From Dechloromonas sp. (GTDB taxonomy: Bacteria; Pseudomonadota; Gammaproteobacteria; Burkholderiales; Rhodocyclaceae): a DNA stretch of 53,012 nt. Positions 44,863-53,012 of the stretch are shown here, one piece after another. The notes under the pieces were generated by a model. That model was given only the letters and a program-made list of their open reading frames with translations, made no database searches and had not been told where the DNA came from. Location of the stretch: assembly GCA_028689015.1 (NCBI GenBank), contig JAQTXC010000016.1:1-53012 (forward strand), read 5' to 3'. Every line of letters begins with the position of its first letter. Position 1 is the first letter of the stretch. The position numbers and the translations under genes are program-made.

Positions 44863-46214
44863 CAAGCTTCATCAGCCTGGCGCAGCAGGCTGCTTTCATT
44901 GTCGTCCACCTTAAGTTCGGCGACGCCGATGCTAACCGTGCAACGGATCGGATCGCCTTGTTCGGTACGCACTGACTGCTCGGCAAAACGTAAGCGCAAA
45001 CGCTCAGCCATGCGCCGCCCCGCCGGCAGACCGATTTCCGGCAATAACACAACGAACTCCTCGCCCCCATAACGAAATGCACTGTCGGCACTCCGCAGAC
45101 ACAAACCGATCACCTCGGCCAGGGCTTGCAACACTTTGTCACCCTCTGGGTGACCATAACGATCATTGATCTGCTTGAAATGGTCGCAATCGAGGACCAG
45201 CAGGCTAAGCGGCCGGCGATAGCGGACAGCACGCTCCAGCTCCTGCTGCAATCGCTGCTGCAAGGCACGCGAATTCAGCAAGCCAGTCAGGGCATCGGTA
45301 TGACTCAGGCGCCGGTAGCGTTCCTCGCTCTCGCGCAAGGCCTCCTCAGCCCGTCGCCGCTCGGTCACATCCTGCAGGGTTTCAATCGCCCCGATAACCC
45401 TTCCCTGTAAATCGCGAATGGGCGCTGCCGTGAAATACAGCCAACGGCCGTTATCACCGAAATGCGGAAAGAAGTCTTCCGCCTCATACGCCCCGCCCAC
45501 CAGACGCGACAACTGAAAACGACCGTGGTACAAGCGATCCACGTCGTTCTCCTGAGCCCCATTAAGAACCAGGTCGGCCAGTATCGGCCGTGCAGCAGGA
45601 TAAAACGCCTGCCACTGGCGCTGCGTACGCAACATGTCGCTCGCTGCATAACCGGTCAACACCTCGCAAGCCCGGTTCCAGTGGGTGACCTGATGATCCT
45701 GGTCAATGACCAGCATGGCCACCGACGAACCATCGACAATCTGGGCCAGATACGCCTCCTTGTCGCGCAGCGCTTCTTCGGCCTGGCGCCGCTGGGTGAC
45801 GTCTTGCAGGGTTTCGATGGCGCCGATCAGGCACCCTGCCTCATCACGCAACGGCGCTGCAGTGAAATACAACCAGCGCCCATCATCACCAAAGGCAGGG
45901 AAAAAATCTTCGGCCTCAACCGCTCCTTCAATCAGCACGGAGGCTTTGAACTTGTCCGGGTAATACTCGGCAATGGCTGCCGGCTGAGCCTCATCAATAA
46001 TCAGGTCAGCCAGAATGGGGCGCGGCTCATCATAGAAAGCGCGCCACTGCGCGCTTGTCCCAATCATGCTGCTCGCCGACTGGCCGGTCAGTACGGCACA
46101 GGCATGGTTCCAGTACAAGACGCGATGCGCGGTATCGATCACAATGGTCGCCACCGGGCTACAGTCGATCACACGACCGAACAAGCCGGCACTTGACAGC
46201 AAATCACTGGTCAT
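44796..46214 (-). CDS. Tandem-PAS diguanylate cyclase
   Basis: A 472-residue cytoplasmic protein with two PAS-PAC modules (about 10-145 and 150-285) and a C-terminal GGDEF domain. The active site reads RYGGEEF, and an RxxD inhibitory site (RSAD) lies five residues before it, so it should make c-di-GMP with product inhibition. The two PAS modules share long near-identical blocks (for example EDFFP-F-GD-GRWLYFTAAP and GAIETLQDVT-RR-AEEALR). ATG 46214 follows GGGGGTG; a GTG at 46220 is also in frame. Confidence 0.92.
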   Translation of the reverse strand: MTSDLLSSAGLFGRVIDCSPVATIVIDTAHRVLYWNHACAVLTGQSASSMIGTSAQWRAFYDEPRPILADLIIDEAQPAAIAEYYPDKFKASVLIEGAVEAEDFFPAFGDDGRWLYFTAAPLRDEAGCLIGAIETLQDVTQRRQAEEALRDKEAYLAQIVDGSSVAMLVIDQDHQVTHWNRACEVLTGYAASDMLRTQRQWQAFYPAARPILADLVLNGAQENDVDRLYHGRFQLSRLVGGAYEAEDFFPHFGDNGRWLYFTAAPIRDLQGRVIGAIETLQDVTERRRAEEALRESEERYRRLSHTDALTGLLNSRALQQRLQQELERAVRYRRPLSLLVLDCDHFKQINDRYGHPEGDKVLQALAEVIGLCLRSADSAFRYGGEEFVVLLPEIGLPAGRRMAERLRLRFAEQSVRTEQGDPIRCTVSIGVAELKVDDNESSLLRQADEACYVAKRRGRNCVAVAGESDLAD

Positions 46215-46306
46215 AATCACCCCCGCTGTTCGCTCGGTAGACTTTTAATCGCTCCAATATCGCGTATTCTGCGCCCCAAGACAATCACTCATTACTCAAA
46301 CTTCCC

Positions 46307-46939
46307 GTGAATAAGGCCGACGTCGAACAATTTTTCAGCCGCTTGCGCGATGCCAACCCTGCACCGACCACCGAGCTGAATTACCAGACTCCTTTTCAAC
46401 TGCTGATCGCCGTTATTCTGTCCGCCCAGGCCACCGATGTCGGAGTCAACAAAGCCACCGCGCGCCTTTTCCCGGTGGCTGGCACGCCGCAGGCCATTCT
46501 GGCCCTGGGTGAAGAAGGCCTGAGCGAGTACATCAAAACCATCGGCCTTTACCGCACCAAGGCCCGCAATGTCATCGCCACCTGCCAGCAATTGATCGAA
46601 CTGCACGACGGCAAGGTACCCGCCGAGCGCGCCGCTTTGGAAGCGCTACCGGGCGTCGGTCGGAAGACCGCCAATGTGGTGCTCAATACCGCCTTTGGCC
46701 AGCCGACCATTGCCGTCGATACGCATATTTTCCGGCTTGGCAACCGCACCGGACTAGCGCCGGGAAAAACCGTCCTGGCCGTCGAAGAAAAACTGCTGCG
46801 CGTCGTCCCCGCCGCCTTCAAGCAGGATGCCCATCACTGGCTGATCCTGCATGGCCGATACGTCTGCAAAGCCCGCAAACCAGATTGCCCGGCCTGCGTG
46901 ATACGCGATCTCTGCCGCTTTCGCGGCAAAACCCTTTGA
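46307..46939 (+). CDS. nth: Endonuclease III
   Basis: A 210-residue DNA glycosylase/AP lyase for oxidised pyrimidines. Helix-hairpin-helix LPGVGRKTANVV with catalytic Lys120, Asp138 in VDTHIFRLGNRTGL, and the iron-sulfur motif CX6CX2CX5C at the C-terminus. GTG start. In many proteobacteria nth directly follows rnfE; here two genes lie between. Confidence 0.97.
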   Translation: MNKADVEQFFSRLRDANPAPTTELNYQTPFQLLIAVILSAQATDVGVNKATARLFPVAGTPQAILALGEEGLSEYIKTIGLYRTKARNVIATCQQLIELHDGKVPAERAALEALPGVGRKTANVVLNTAFGQPTIAVDTHIFRLGNRTGLAPGKTVLAVEEKLLRVVPAAFKQDAHHWLILHGRYVCKARKPDCPACVIRDLCRFRGKTL

Positions 46940-46959
46940 CCTTCAATCAGACACCAAGC

Positions 46960-47391
46960 ATGTTCAACCCTACCCGAGAGCAGGTTCGCCACTTTTTTTG
47001 CGATGCCTGGAAAAAACACCAAGAGCGCCTGCCCCTGGTCGGCGCTGAAGTAACGGCCGCCGATATCGTGGCCCGCCATCCGGAATATCACGGGCTACTT
47101 AATGAGCCCGATACCGCGGTCGACCACGACTGGACACCAGAAAAGGGACAGATGAATCCATTTTTGCATCTATCACTCCACCTGGCCATCCACGAACAAT
47201 TGAGCATCGACCAGCCGGTGGGCGTTCGTGCTGCCTACCAGCGCCTGCTGGCCCGGATGCCGGCACACGATGCCGAACACGTACTGCTCGAATGCCTCGG
47301 CGAGACTGTCTGGCACGCCCAGCGGCACGGCCAAGCTATGGACGCGCAAGCCTATATCGAGCGCATACAGCGTCAATCCACACCTTGCTGA
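46960..47391 (+). CDS. DUF1841 family protein
   Basis: A 143-residue protein of unknown function starting MFNPTREQVRHFFCDAWKKH with NPFLHLSLHLAIHEQLSIDQP and the C-terminal ECLGETVWHAQR, which define DUF1841. The several conserved His residues could bind metal but nothing is established. 20 bases after nth, probably cotranscribed. Confidence 0.9.
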   Translation: MFNPTREQVRHFFCDAWKKHQERLPLVGAEVTAADIVARHPEYHGLLNEPDTAVDHDWTPEKGQMNPFLHLSLHLAIHEQLSIDQPVGVRAAYQRLLARMPAHDAEHVLLECLGETVWHAQRHGQAMDAQAYIERIQRQSTPC

Positions 47392-47403
47392 GACACAAAG
47401 AAA

Positions 47404-48066
47404 ATGACCATGCAGCGTCGCCAATTCCTGCGAGCGGGTAGTGGCCTGCTACTGCTTGATCCCTGGGCCCGATTGCACGCCGCCTGGGCCGCCGGTCGCA
47501 CCCTGGCCGCCCCGGGAATACAAACACTCCAAGGAGAGGTCAGCATTGATGGACAACCCGCACGCATCGGGCAATTGGTTCAGACCGGCAGCACGATCAG
47601 AACGGGGGCCAATAGTTCGGCCATTTACGTCATCGGCGACGATGCTTACCTGCAGCGCGACCACTCGGTGGTATCCATCCTCGGCGAAGCCACGCGTCGC
47701 GGTCTACGCATTCTGAATGGCAAATTGCTGTCAGTTTTCGGCAAGGGTGACAAGCAGATCCTCACCTCAACCGCCACCATCGGCATTCGGGGCACGGGCT
47801 GCTATATCGAATCCGACAGCAACCGGGTCTATTTTTGCCTCTGTTACGGGGCCGCCACGATCCAAATGCACCGAGACCCAACGCATATCGAGGAGATCAA
47901 GAGCCTACATCATGACCATCCGCTTTACCTGGATCCGGATGGCCAGCTCATGATGGTGCCGGCCACGGTCTACAACCATACGGACGACGAACTCTACCTG
48001 CTGGAAAACCTGGTCGGCCGATTGCCAGCCTTCGCTGGCAAGATCAGCGGCAAGCGACGCTACTGA
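47404..48066 (+). CDS. Tat-exported FecR-domain protein
   Basis: A 220-residue protein. N-terminus QRRQFLRAGSGLLLL is a twin-arginine signal; the next part (about 38-140) is a FecR-type beta-domain (GEVSIDGQPARIGQLVQTGST, TSTATIGIRGTGCYIE). It lacks the anti-sigma helix of true FecR, and no sigma factor or TonB receptor is nearby. The C-terminal half has FCLCYG, LHHDHPLY and NHTDDELYLLE, repeated features I recognise from similar betaproteobacterial proteins. Starts 12 bases after the DUF1841 stop. Confidence 0.8.
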   Translation: MTMQRRQFLRAGSGLLLLDPWARLHAAWAAGRTLAAPGIQTLQGEVSIDGQPARIGQLVQTGSTIRTGANSSAIYVIGDDAYLQRDHSVVSILGEATRRGLRILNGKLLSVFGKGDKQILTSTATIGIRGTGCYIESDSNRVYFCLCYGAATIQMHRDPTHIEEIKSLHHDHPLYLDPDGQLMMVPATVYNHTDDELYLLENLVGRLPAFAGKISGKRRY

Positions 48067-48102
48067 AAATCGACCGCCCGCCCTGAAGCGGGACCGCCGA
48101 AG

Positions 48103-48876
48103 CTAGGTGGGAATCTGGTAACTGCTTTGTGTCATCAGGTCGACACCGCAATCCATGCTCTCAACCCAGTCGATGAAATGCGCCACCGCCTGCCGACCGA
48201 CGAAGCGTGCGCCATGCTGCGGCACGATCTGCTCGATATCGAGTTGGCGGACCATATTGGCCCAGAAACGGCAGATCTTGCGGGTCACGATATAGCGCTT
48301 GTGGAAACCGTCCATATAGCGCACATGGCTATGGAAATCGGTGACCGGCACAGCCGCTTGTTCGTGCGGCACCAGTGACGTGCCAAGGTCGCCCGAAAAG
48401 AGGATTTTGGCAATCGGGTCATAAAATTGGAAATTGCCTTCGGCATGCATGAAGTGCGCCGGCAAGGCCAACAGACGACACTCGCCCAAGCGAATCACCG
48501 TCCCTTGATCGGGAATACCCAGAATGCGGTGCGAAACATCCTTGCCCGTCGTGAAATGCGGGACGAAACGCGTCCATAGACTGGAGATCATGACCTTGCA
48601 CTGCGAGGCAACAAACCATTTATTGACCGAGGCAATGATGTCCGGGTCAGGATGCGAAGCCAGGATGTAGTCGAGATCCTTGGACGAAAAATATTTCTGC
48701 ATGTCCATCAACAAGCCGGTGTAGGTCATGTTGCCACCTGGATCGATCAAGGCGCCATGGCCATGATCGACGACCAGAAACTGGTTGCACTGGACAGCAC
48801 CGCCGGGCGAGTCATCGACCAGATCATAAAACGCGTGGACGATGTGCTTACCGTCATTGAACAATTCAACGGCCAT
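48103..48876 (-). CDS. ODP-type metallo-beta-lactamase-fold protein
   Basis: A 257-residue protein with the flavodiiron-type metal-binding layout: H75-P-D77-P-D79, His141/His144 (LPAHFMHAEGN), Asp163 (FSGDLG) and His221 (VPQHGARF). The fused flavodoxin of true flavodiiron proteins is absent, as in the ODP oxygen-binding domain of chemotaxis receptors. The second His of HxExDH is Ile80. It may sense O2 or redox state rather than reduce it. ATG 48876 follows AAGGGGG. Confidence 0.8.
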   Translation of the reverse strand: MAVELFNDGKHIVHAFYDLVDDSPGGAVQCNQFLVVDHGHGALIDPGGNMTYTGLLMDMQKYFSSKDLDYILASHPDPDIIASVNKWFVASQCKVMISSLWTRFVPHFTTGKDVSHRILGIPDQGTVIRLGECRLLALPAHFMHAEGNFQFYDPIAKILFSGDLGTSLVPHEQAAVPVTDFHSHVRYMDGFHKRYIVTRKICRFWANMVRQLDIEQIVPQHGARFVGRQAVAHFIDWVESMDCGVDLMTQSSYQIPT

Positions 48877-48959
48877 AAAACCCCCTTTGGACAAGGGGTC
48901 CAATTATCTACAACCAGCCCAGCTTTGCCTAGTCGATTCCGCCGGAATTCGCAGTTTGA

Positions 48960-50744
48960 TTACAAATCATCGGCGGGCGGCGCCACCTTGATCACCTCTT
49001 CCAGGGAAGTCAAACCCTGTGCGACCTTGAGTGCGCCGGAAATTCGCAAGGGTCGCATCCCCTCCCGGAACGCCTGCTCACGCAAGCGAGGAATGTCGGC
49101 GTTGATTTTCACTTGCTTGCGGATCTCCGGGGAGTTAACCAGAATTTCGTAAATACCGACCCGGCCGACATAACCGGTCATCCGGCATTCCAGGCAACCG
49201 ACTGCATGGTGTAGTTGCGCCGGCTCATTGGCCTTCCAGGGCGAGACCAGCGCCCGCCAAGTTTGCCGCTCGTCGTCGGTCATCGGCGATGCCTTCTTGC
49301 AATGCGGACAGAGTGTCCGCACCAAACGCTGCGCCATGATTCCTAGCAAGGTGGAGTGAATCAGATAGGCCGGCACCCCAAGATCGAGTAAGCGCAGCAC
49401 CGCAGCGGGTGCATCATTGGTATGTAGGGAGGAGAGCACCAAATGTCCGGTCAACGCCGCCTGAATGGCCATTTCTGCGGTTTCGAGATCGCGAATCTCG
49501 CCAATCATCACGATATCGGGATCCTGCCGCATCAAAGCCCGCACACCATCGGCGAAACCCAGGTCGATACTGGGCTGGACCTGCATCTGATTGAAGGCCG
49601 ACTCGACCATTTCAATCGGATCTTCAATGGTGCACACATTCACTTCCGGCGTCGCCAACTGCTTGAGCGTGGTGTAAAGCGTGGTCGTCTTGCCAGAACC
49701 GGTCGGCCCGGTCACCAGGATGATGCCGTTGGGCAGCGCGGTCATTTGCTTCCAGCGCGTTTGATCATCATCGGCAAAACCCAGCGAGCGGAAATCACGC
49801 ACCAGGACTTCCGGATCAAAAATACGCATGACCAATTTTTCACCAAAGGCCGTGGGCAAGGTCGATAACCGCAGTTCGACTTCCTGACCAGCCGGTGTGC
49901 GCGTCTTGACCCGGCCATCCTGCGGCCGCCGCTTTTCAATCACGTCCATTCGGCCGAGCAACTTGATGCGACTGGTCATCGCATTCATAACCGCCATCGG
50001 GATCTGATACACCTGATGCAAGACCCCATCTATCCGGAAGCGGACGATACCCAGATCGCGACGCGGTTCGATATGAATGTCGGAAGCGCGCTGATCAAAG
50101 GCGTATTGCCACAACCAGTCGACAATATGGACGATGTGTTGATCGTTGGCGTCGTATTGCTTGTTCCCCTTGCCGAGCTCGACCAGTTGCTCGAAGCTCG
50201 ACAAGCCACTACTGATCTCGCCCTTGGCCGCAGCTTTCTTGACCGACTTGGCGAGATTGAAAAACTCGACCAGATAACGACTAATATCGTCCGGGTTAGC
50301 CAGGACGCGTCGAATATCCTTGCGCAAGATATGGCGCAATTCGCCAGCCCATTCGCGAATGAAGGGTTCCGCCGTGGCAATGACCACTTCCCGAGTCGTC
50401 ACCTGCACCGGCAAGATGCCAAAGCGCGCCGCATAGGCACTCGACATCACTTCGGCCACGCCTGTAAAGTCTATTTTCAGCGGATCGATGTGCAGGTAGT
50501 CCAAACCGCAGGCGCCGGCCAGCCATTCAGTCAGGATTTCCAGGGTCAATAGACGCTGCGGTGGCTTGGCTGAACGCCATTTTTGATCAGCGATAACAAT
50601 CAACGGATGGATTTTTCCTCCGTGTAGCCGTCGCTCCAATTTCAAGGCATCGGCGGTCGCTTTATCGACCAGATGATCTGCCACCATCAGATCCAACACT
50701 TCGGTCAGGCGCAGTCGGTGTTCGGTTACCGTCATATCATTCAT
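48960..50744 (-). CDS. PulE/GspE-family secretion or pilus ATPase
   Basis: A 594-residue hexameric ATPase. An N-terminal GspE/PilB-like domain (about 85-160) precedes the motor: Walker A GPTGSGKTTTLYTTL near 344-358, Asp box IEDPIEMVE, Walker B MIGEIRDLETAEMA, His box SSLHTNDA, and the zinc site CPHC with GCLEC. No other type II secretion or pilus genes are in the window. ATG 50744 is chosen, with a TTG three codons upstream and another ATG three codons downstream as alternatives. Confidence 0.9.
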   Translation of the reverse strand: MNDMTVTEHRLRLTEVLDLMVADHLVDKATADALKLERRLHGGKIHPLIVIADQKWRSAKPPQRLLTLEILTEWLAGACGLDYLHIDPLKIDFTGVAEVMSSAYAARFGILPVQVTTREVVIATAEPFIREWAGELRHILRKDIRRVLANPDDISRYLVEFFNLAKSVKKAAAKGEISSGLSSFEQLVELGKGNKQYDANDQHIVHIVDWLWQYAFDQRASDIHIEPRRDLGIVRFRIDGVLHQVYQIPMAVMNAMTSRIKLLGRMDVIEKRRPQDGRVKTRTPAGQEVELRLSTLPTAFGEKLVMRIFDPEVLVRDFRSLGFADDDQTRWKQMTALPNGIILVTGPTGSGKTTTLYTTLKQLATPEVNVCTIEDPIEMVESAFNQMQVQPSIDLGFADGVRALMRQDPDIVMIGEIRDLETAEMAIQAALTGHLVLSSLHTNDAPAAVLRLLDLGVPAYLIHSTLLGIMAQRLVRTLCPHCKKASPMTDDERQTWRALVSPWKANEPAQLHHAVGCLECRMTGYVGRVGIYEILVNSPEIRKQVKINADIPRLREQAFREGMRPLRISGALKVAQGLTSLEEVIKVAPPADDL

Positions 50745-50777
50745 GACCGGCAATATAGCATTCGCCAGAACGAGCCG

Positions 50778-50990
50778 TCAGCGCCGGCGCAAGGGTTTAA
50801 GCAATTCGCTCAGACCGTTGTGATCAATTTCGTGCATCAAGGCCAACAGATGGCCCAACTCTCCATCAGGAAAGCCTTCCCGAGCAAACCAGGCCAGATA
50901 ATACCCCGGCAGATCGGCCAGGAAACGTCCCTGATATTTGCCAAACGGCATACGCCATTCGGTCAATTTGAGCAAATCTTCAGCAGTCAT
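50778..50990 (-). CDS. DUF3820 family small protein
   Basis: A 70-residue protein with MPFGKYQGRFLADLPGYYLAWF, the core of DUF3820, found in small cytoplasmic proteins of unknown function. It begins 12 bases after the htpG terminator and has no visible ribosome binding site. 33 bases upstream of the PulE-type ATPase gene on the same strand, so the two may share a transcript. Confidence 0.82.
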   Translation of the reverse strand: MTAEDLLKLTEWRMPFGKYQGRFLADLPGYYLAWFAREGFPDGELGHLLALMHEIDHNGLSELLKPLRRR

Positions 50991-51002
50991 GCGGTGAGCA
51001 CA

Positions 51003-51029
51003 AAAAACGGAGCCCGGGGCTCCGTTTTT
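51003..51029 (-). terminator. Bidirectional-looking terminator of htpG
   Basis: AAAAACGGAGCC and GGCTCCGTTTTT form a strong hairpin with T-runs on both strands. It lies 29 bases after the htpG stop. Confidence 0.9.
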
Positions 51030-51057
51030 CTAAATTAACAAGGGTTGACCGCAAAAC

Positions 51058-52974
51058 TTACTTCCCGGACAAAACCATCATCAAGTCATTGATCCGCTTG
51101 ACGAAGCCCGCTGGGTCATCGAGTTGCCCCCCTTCGGCCAGCAGGGCCTGCTCGAACAACAAGGCCGACCAATCGTCAAAACGGTTTTCCTCGTACTTCA
51201 ACCGCATCACAGCCGGGTGCTGCGGATTGATTTCCAGGATCGGCTTGGCATTCGGTGCCTGCTGACCAGCCGCCTTGAGCAGGCGAGCCAGATTGCCGGA
51301 AGGATCATGCTCATCGGAAACCAAGCAGGAAGGCGAGTCCGTCAGGCGATAAGTGACGCGAACATCCTTGACCTTGTCACCCAGTGCCGCCTTAACCTTT
51401 TCCAGCAGCGCCTTGTATTCGTCAGCAGCCTTTTCAGCCTCTTGCTTCTCGGCCTCATCTTCCAACTTGCCCAGATCCAGTCCCCCCTTGGCGACCGATT
51501 GCAAGGACTTGCCTTCAAATTCGGTCAGGTGGCCCACCACCCATTCGTCAACGCGATCTGACAAAAGCAGGACTTCAATCCCCTTTTTCTTGAAAATCTC
51601 GAGATGCGGACTGTTCTTAGCCGCATTGAAAGTATCGGCGGTGACGTAGTAAATCTTCTCCTGCCCCTCCTTCATGCGCGTCAGGTAATCCGCTAGTGAA
51701 ACAACCTGCTTTTCACCATCACCAAGCGTCGACGCAAAGCGCAGCAAGCTGGCAATCTTGTCCTTGTTAGCATGGTCTTCACCCACACCTTCCTTGAGTA
51801 CAGAGCCGAAGGCCTCCCAGAATTTTGTGTATTTTTCCTTGTCGACCGCGTCGTCGCTATTTGCCAGACTCTCCAGCAGGGACAACACCTTGCGCGTACA
51901 ACCACTGCGAATATTGTCGATATCCTTGCTTTCCTGCAGGATCTCGCGCGATACATTGAGCGGTAAATCAGCCGAATCAACGACACCGCGGACAAAACGC
52001 AAGTAGAGCGGCATTAGCTTTTCGGCGTCATCCATGATGAAAACGCGGCGGACATAAAGCTTGACACCGTGCCGGGCATTACGGTCCCACAAATCAAAAG
52101 GCGCCCGCGCCGGAATATAAAGCAGTTGTGTGTATTCCTGTTTACCCTCGACACGCGCATGGGTCCAGCACAAAGGGGCTTCGAAATCGTGACCGACGTG
52201 CTTGTAAAACTCTGTGTACTGCTCTTCGGTAATCTCCGACTTGCTACGGGCCCACAACGCATTGGCTTGGTTGACCGTCTCATCTTCGTCGGTCACCACC
52301 TGTTCGCCATCCTTCCAATCTTCCTTCTTCATCAGGATCGGCAAAGTGATGTGATCCGAGTATTTACGAATGATCGATTTCAGCTTCCAGCCGGACAAAA
52401 AGTCATCCTCCCCCTCGCGCAAATGAAGAATGACCTCGGTGCCACGACTGGCCTTGTCGACCATTTCGATGGTGTAGTCGCCCTCACCACCCGACTCCCA
52501 GCGCACAGCCTGGCTGGCATCCACACCGGCTCGACGAGAGATGACAGTGACCTTGTCGGCCACGATGAATGATGAATAAAAACCAACCCCGAATTGACCG
52601 ATCAGATGGGCATCCTTAGCCTGATCCCCCGTCAGGGCTGAGAAAAACTCCTTCGTGCCGGATTTCGCAATCGTCCCCAGGTGGGCGATCGCCTCATCGC
52701 GTGTCAGGCCAATGCCATTGTCGGTGACCGTAATCGTGCGAGCGGCCTTGTTGAAGGCAATACTAATCTTCAACTCACCGTCATCACCATACAGTGCACT
52801 GTTGTTCAGTGCCTCAAAACGCAACTTGTCGCAGGCATCAGAGGCATTCGATACCAGTTCGCGCAAGAAAATTTCCTTGTTGCTGTACAAGGAGTGAATC
52901 ATCAAATGCAACAGCTGCTTGACTTCCGTCTGGAAGCCGAGGGTCTCGCGGTTGATGGTGGCGGACTCGGACAT
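51058..52974 (-). CDS. htpG: Molecular chaperone HtpG (Hsp90)
   Basis: A 638-residue Hsp90. N-terminal ATPase motifs [30 protein letters not shown] and [15 protein letters not shown]; middle domain with [20 protein letters not shown] and NVSREILQ; C-terminal dimerisation domain ending in the [10 protein letters not shown] region. Length is typical. GGGAG lies seven bases before the ATG. The 38 bases upstream to the window edge show no promoter I can defend. Confidence 0.98.
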   Translation of the reverse strand: MSESATINRETLGFQTEVKQLLHLMIHSLYSNKEIFLRELVSNASDACDKLRFEALNNSALYGDDGELKISIAFNKAARTITVTDNGIGLTRDEAIAHLGTIAKSGTKEFFSALTGDQAKDAHLIGQFGVGFYSSFIVADKVTVISRRAGVDASQAVRWESGGEGDYTIEMVDKASRGTEVILHLREGEDDFLSGWKLKSIIRKYSDHITLPILMKKEDWKDGEQVVTDEDETVNQANALWARSKSEITEEQYTEFYKHVGHDFEAPLCWTHARVEGKQEYTQLLYIPARAPFDLWDRNARHGVKLYVRRVFIMDDAEKLMPLYLRFVRGVVDSADLPLNVSREILQESKDIDNIRSGCTRKVLSLLESLANSDDAVDKEKYTKFWEAFGSVLKEGVGEDHANKDKIASLLRFASTLGDGEKQVVSLADYLTRMKEGQEKIYYVTADTFNAAKNSPHLEIFKKKGIEVLLLSDRVDEWVVGHLTEFEGKSLQSVAKGGLDLGKLEDEAEKQEAEKAADEYKALLEKVKAALGDKVKDVRVTYRLTDSPSCLVSDEHDPSGNLARLLKAAGQQAPNAKPILEINPQHPAVMRLKYEENRFDDWSALLFEQALLAEGGQLDDPAGFVKRINDLMMVLSGK

Positions 52975-53012
52975 ACTTGAACTCCCTATCGAAATAACGA
53001 CAAAACGTATAT

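Noticed and set aside
1-53012. tRNA genes, CRISPR arrays, insertion sequences, prophage or attachment sites
   Set aside because: I looked for cloverleaf arms with CCA ends, regularly spaced repeats, transposase or integrase motifs and long direct repeats, and saw none.

Overview
The window reads as one contiguous stretch of a betaproteobacterial chromosome. The style of its OmpA, DUF1841, Rnf, electron-transfer-flavoprotein, PrpE and FecR/ODP proteins fits a member of the Rhodocyclales such as Dechloromonas or Azonexus; this is inference from remembered protein style, not a database result. Genes are packed tightly on both strands. I see no tRNA, rRNA, insertion sequence, prophage, CRISPR array or origin, and no stretch over 300 bases without a gene. 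The only truncated gene is the OmpA gene cut by the left edge.

Layout. 1-4.7 kb: ompA 3' end, ubiG, an uncharacterised methyltransferase and a doubly anchored solute-binding lipoprotein. 4.8-9.5 kb: a PrxQ-type peroxiredoxin, a PIN-PhoH ATPase, a Tat-exported transglutaminase-fold protein and dnaB. 9.5-11 kb: the rpsF-priB-rpsR-rplI operon, in which priB appears to start at CTG. 11.1-17.8 kb: an apparent etfB-etfA operon that also carries a membrane protein, a FimV-like protein and an acyl-CoA dehydrogenase; it faces a TetR-family regulator across two matched operators. 17.8-23.6 kb: an exopolyphosphatase, prpE, and an acryloyl-CoA reductase coupled to a response regulator with a degenerate GGDEF domain. 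23.7-28.9 kb: an NlpC/P60 hydrolase and a scattered ferric-iron ABC system (binding protein, permease, ATPase) with Fur-like sites and an ankyrin gene between the parts. 28.9-30.4 kb: the two N-degron transferases aat and bpt. 30.4-37.2 kb: a PAS-GGDEF-EAL protein and a MacAB-TolC-like exporter operon. 37.3-43.8 kb: pyrD and the complete rsxABCDGE (Rnf) operon. 43.7-47.4 kb: a divergent RlmN/Cfr-type radical SAM enzyme, a tandem-PAS diguanylate cyclase, nth and a DUF1841 gene. 47.4-53 kb: a Tat-exported FecR-like protein, an ODP-type metallo-beta-lactamase-fold protein, an orphan PulE/GspE-type ATPase, a DUF3820 gene and htpG.

Functionally the window combines redox and energy metabolism (Rnf, ETF with acyl-CoA dehydrogenase, peroxiredoxin, a probable O2 or redox sensor), short-chain acyl-CoA handling (prpE, acuI), iron uptake and cyclic-di-GMP signalling (three GGDEF proteins, one degenerate). 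The signal least explained by genes is a recurrent palindrome, GCGGTCGACCGC and its shortened forms, found within and between genes. The main regulatory candidates are the TetR operator pair, the Fur-like sites, and a long hairpin that would hide the ribosome binding site of the ankyrin gene.
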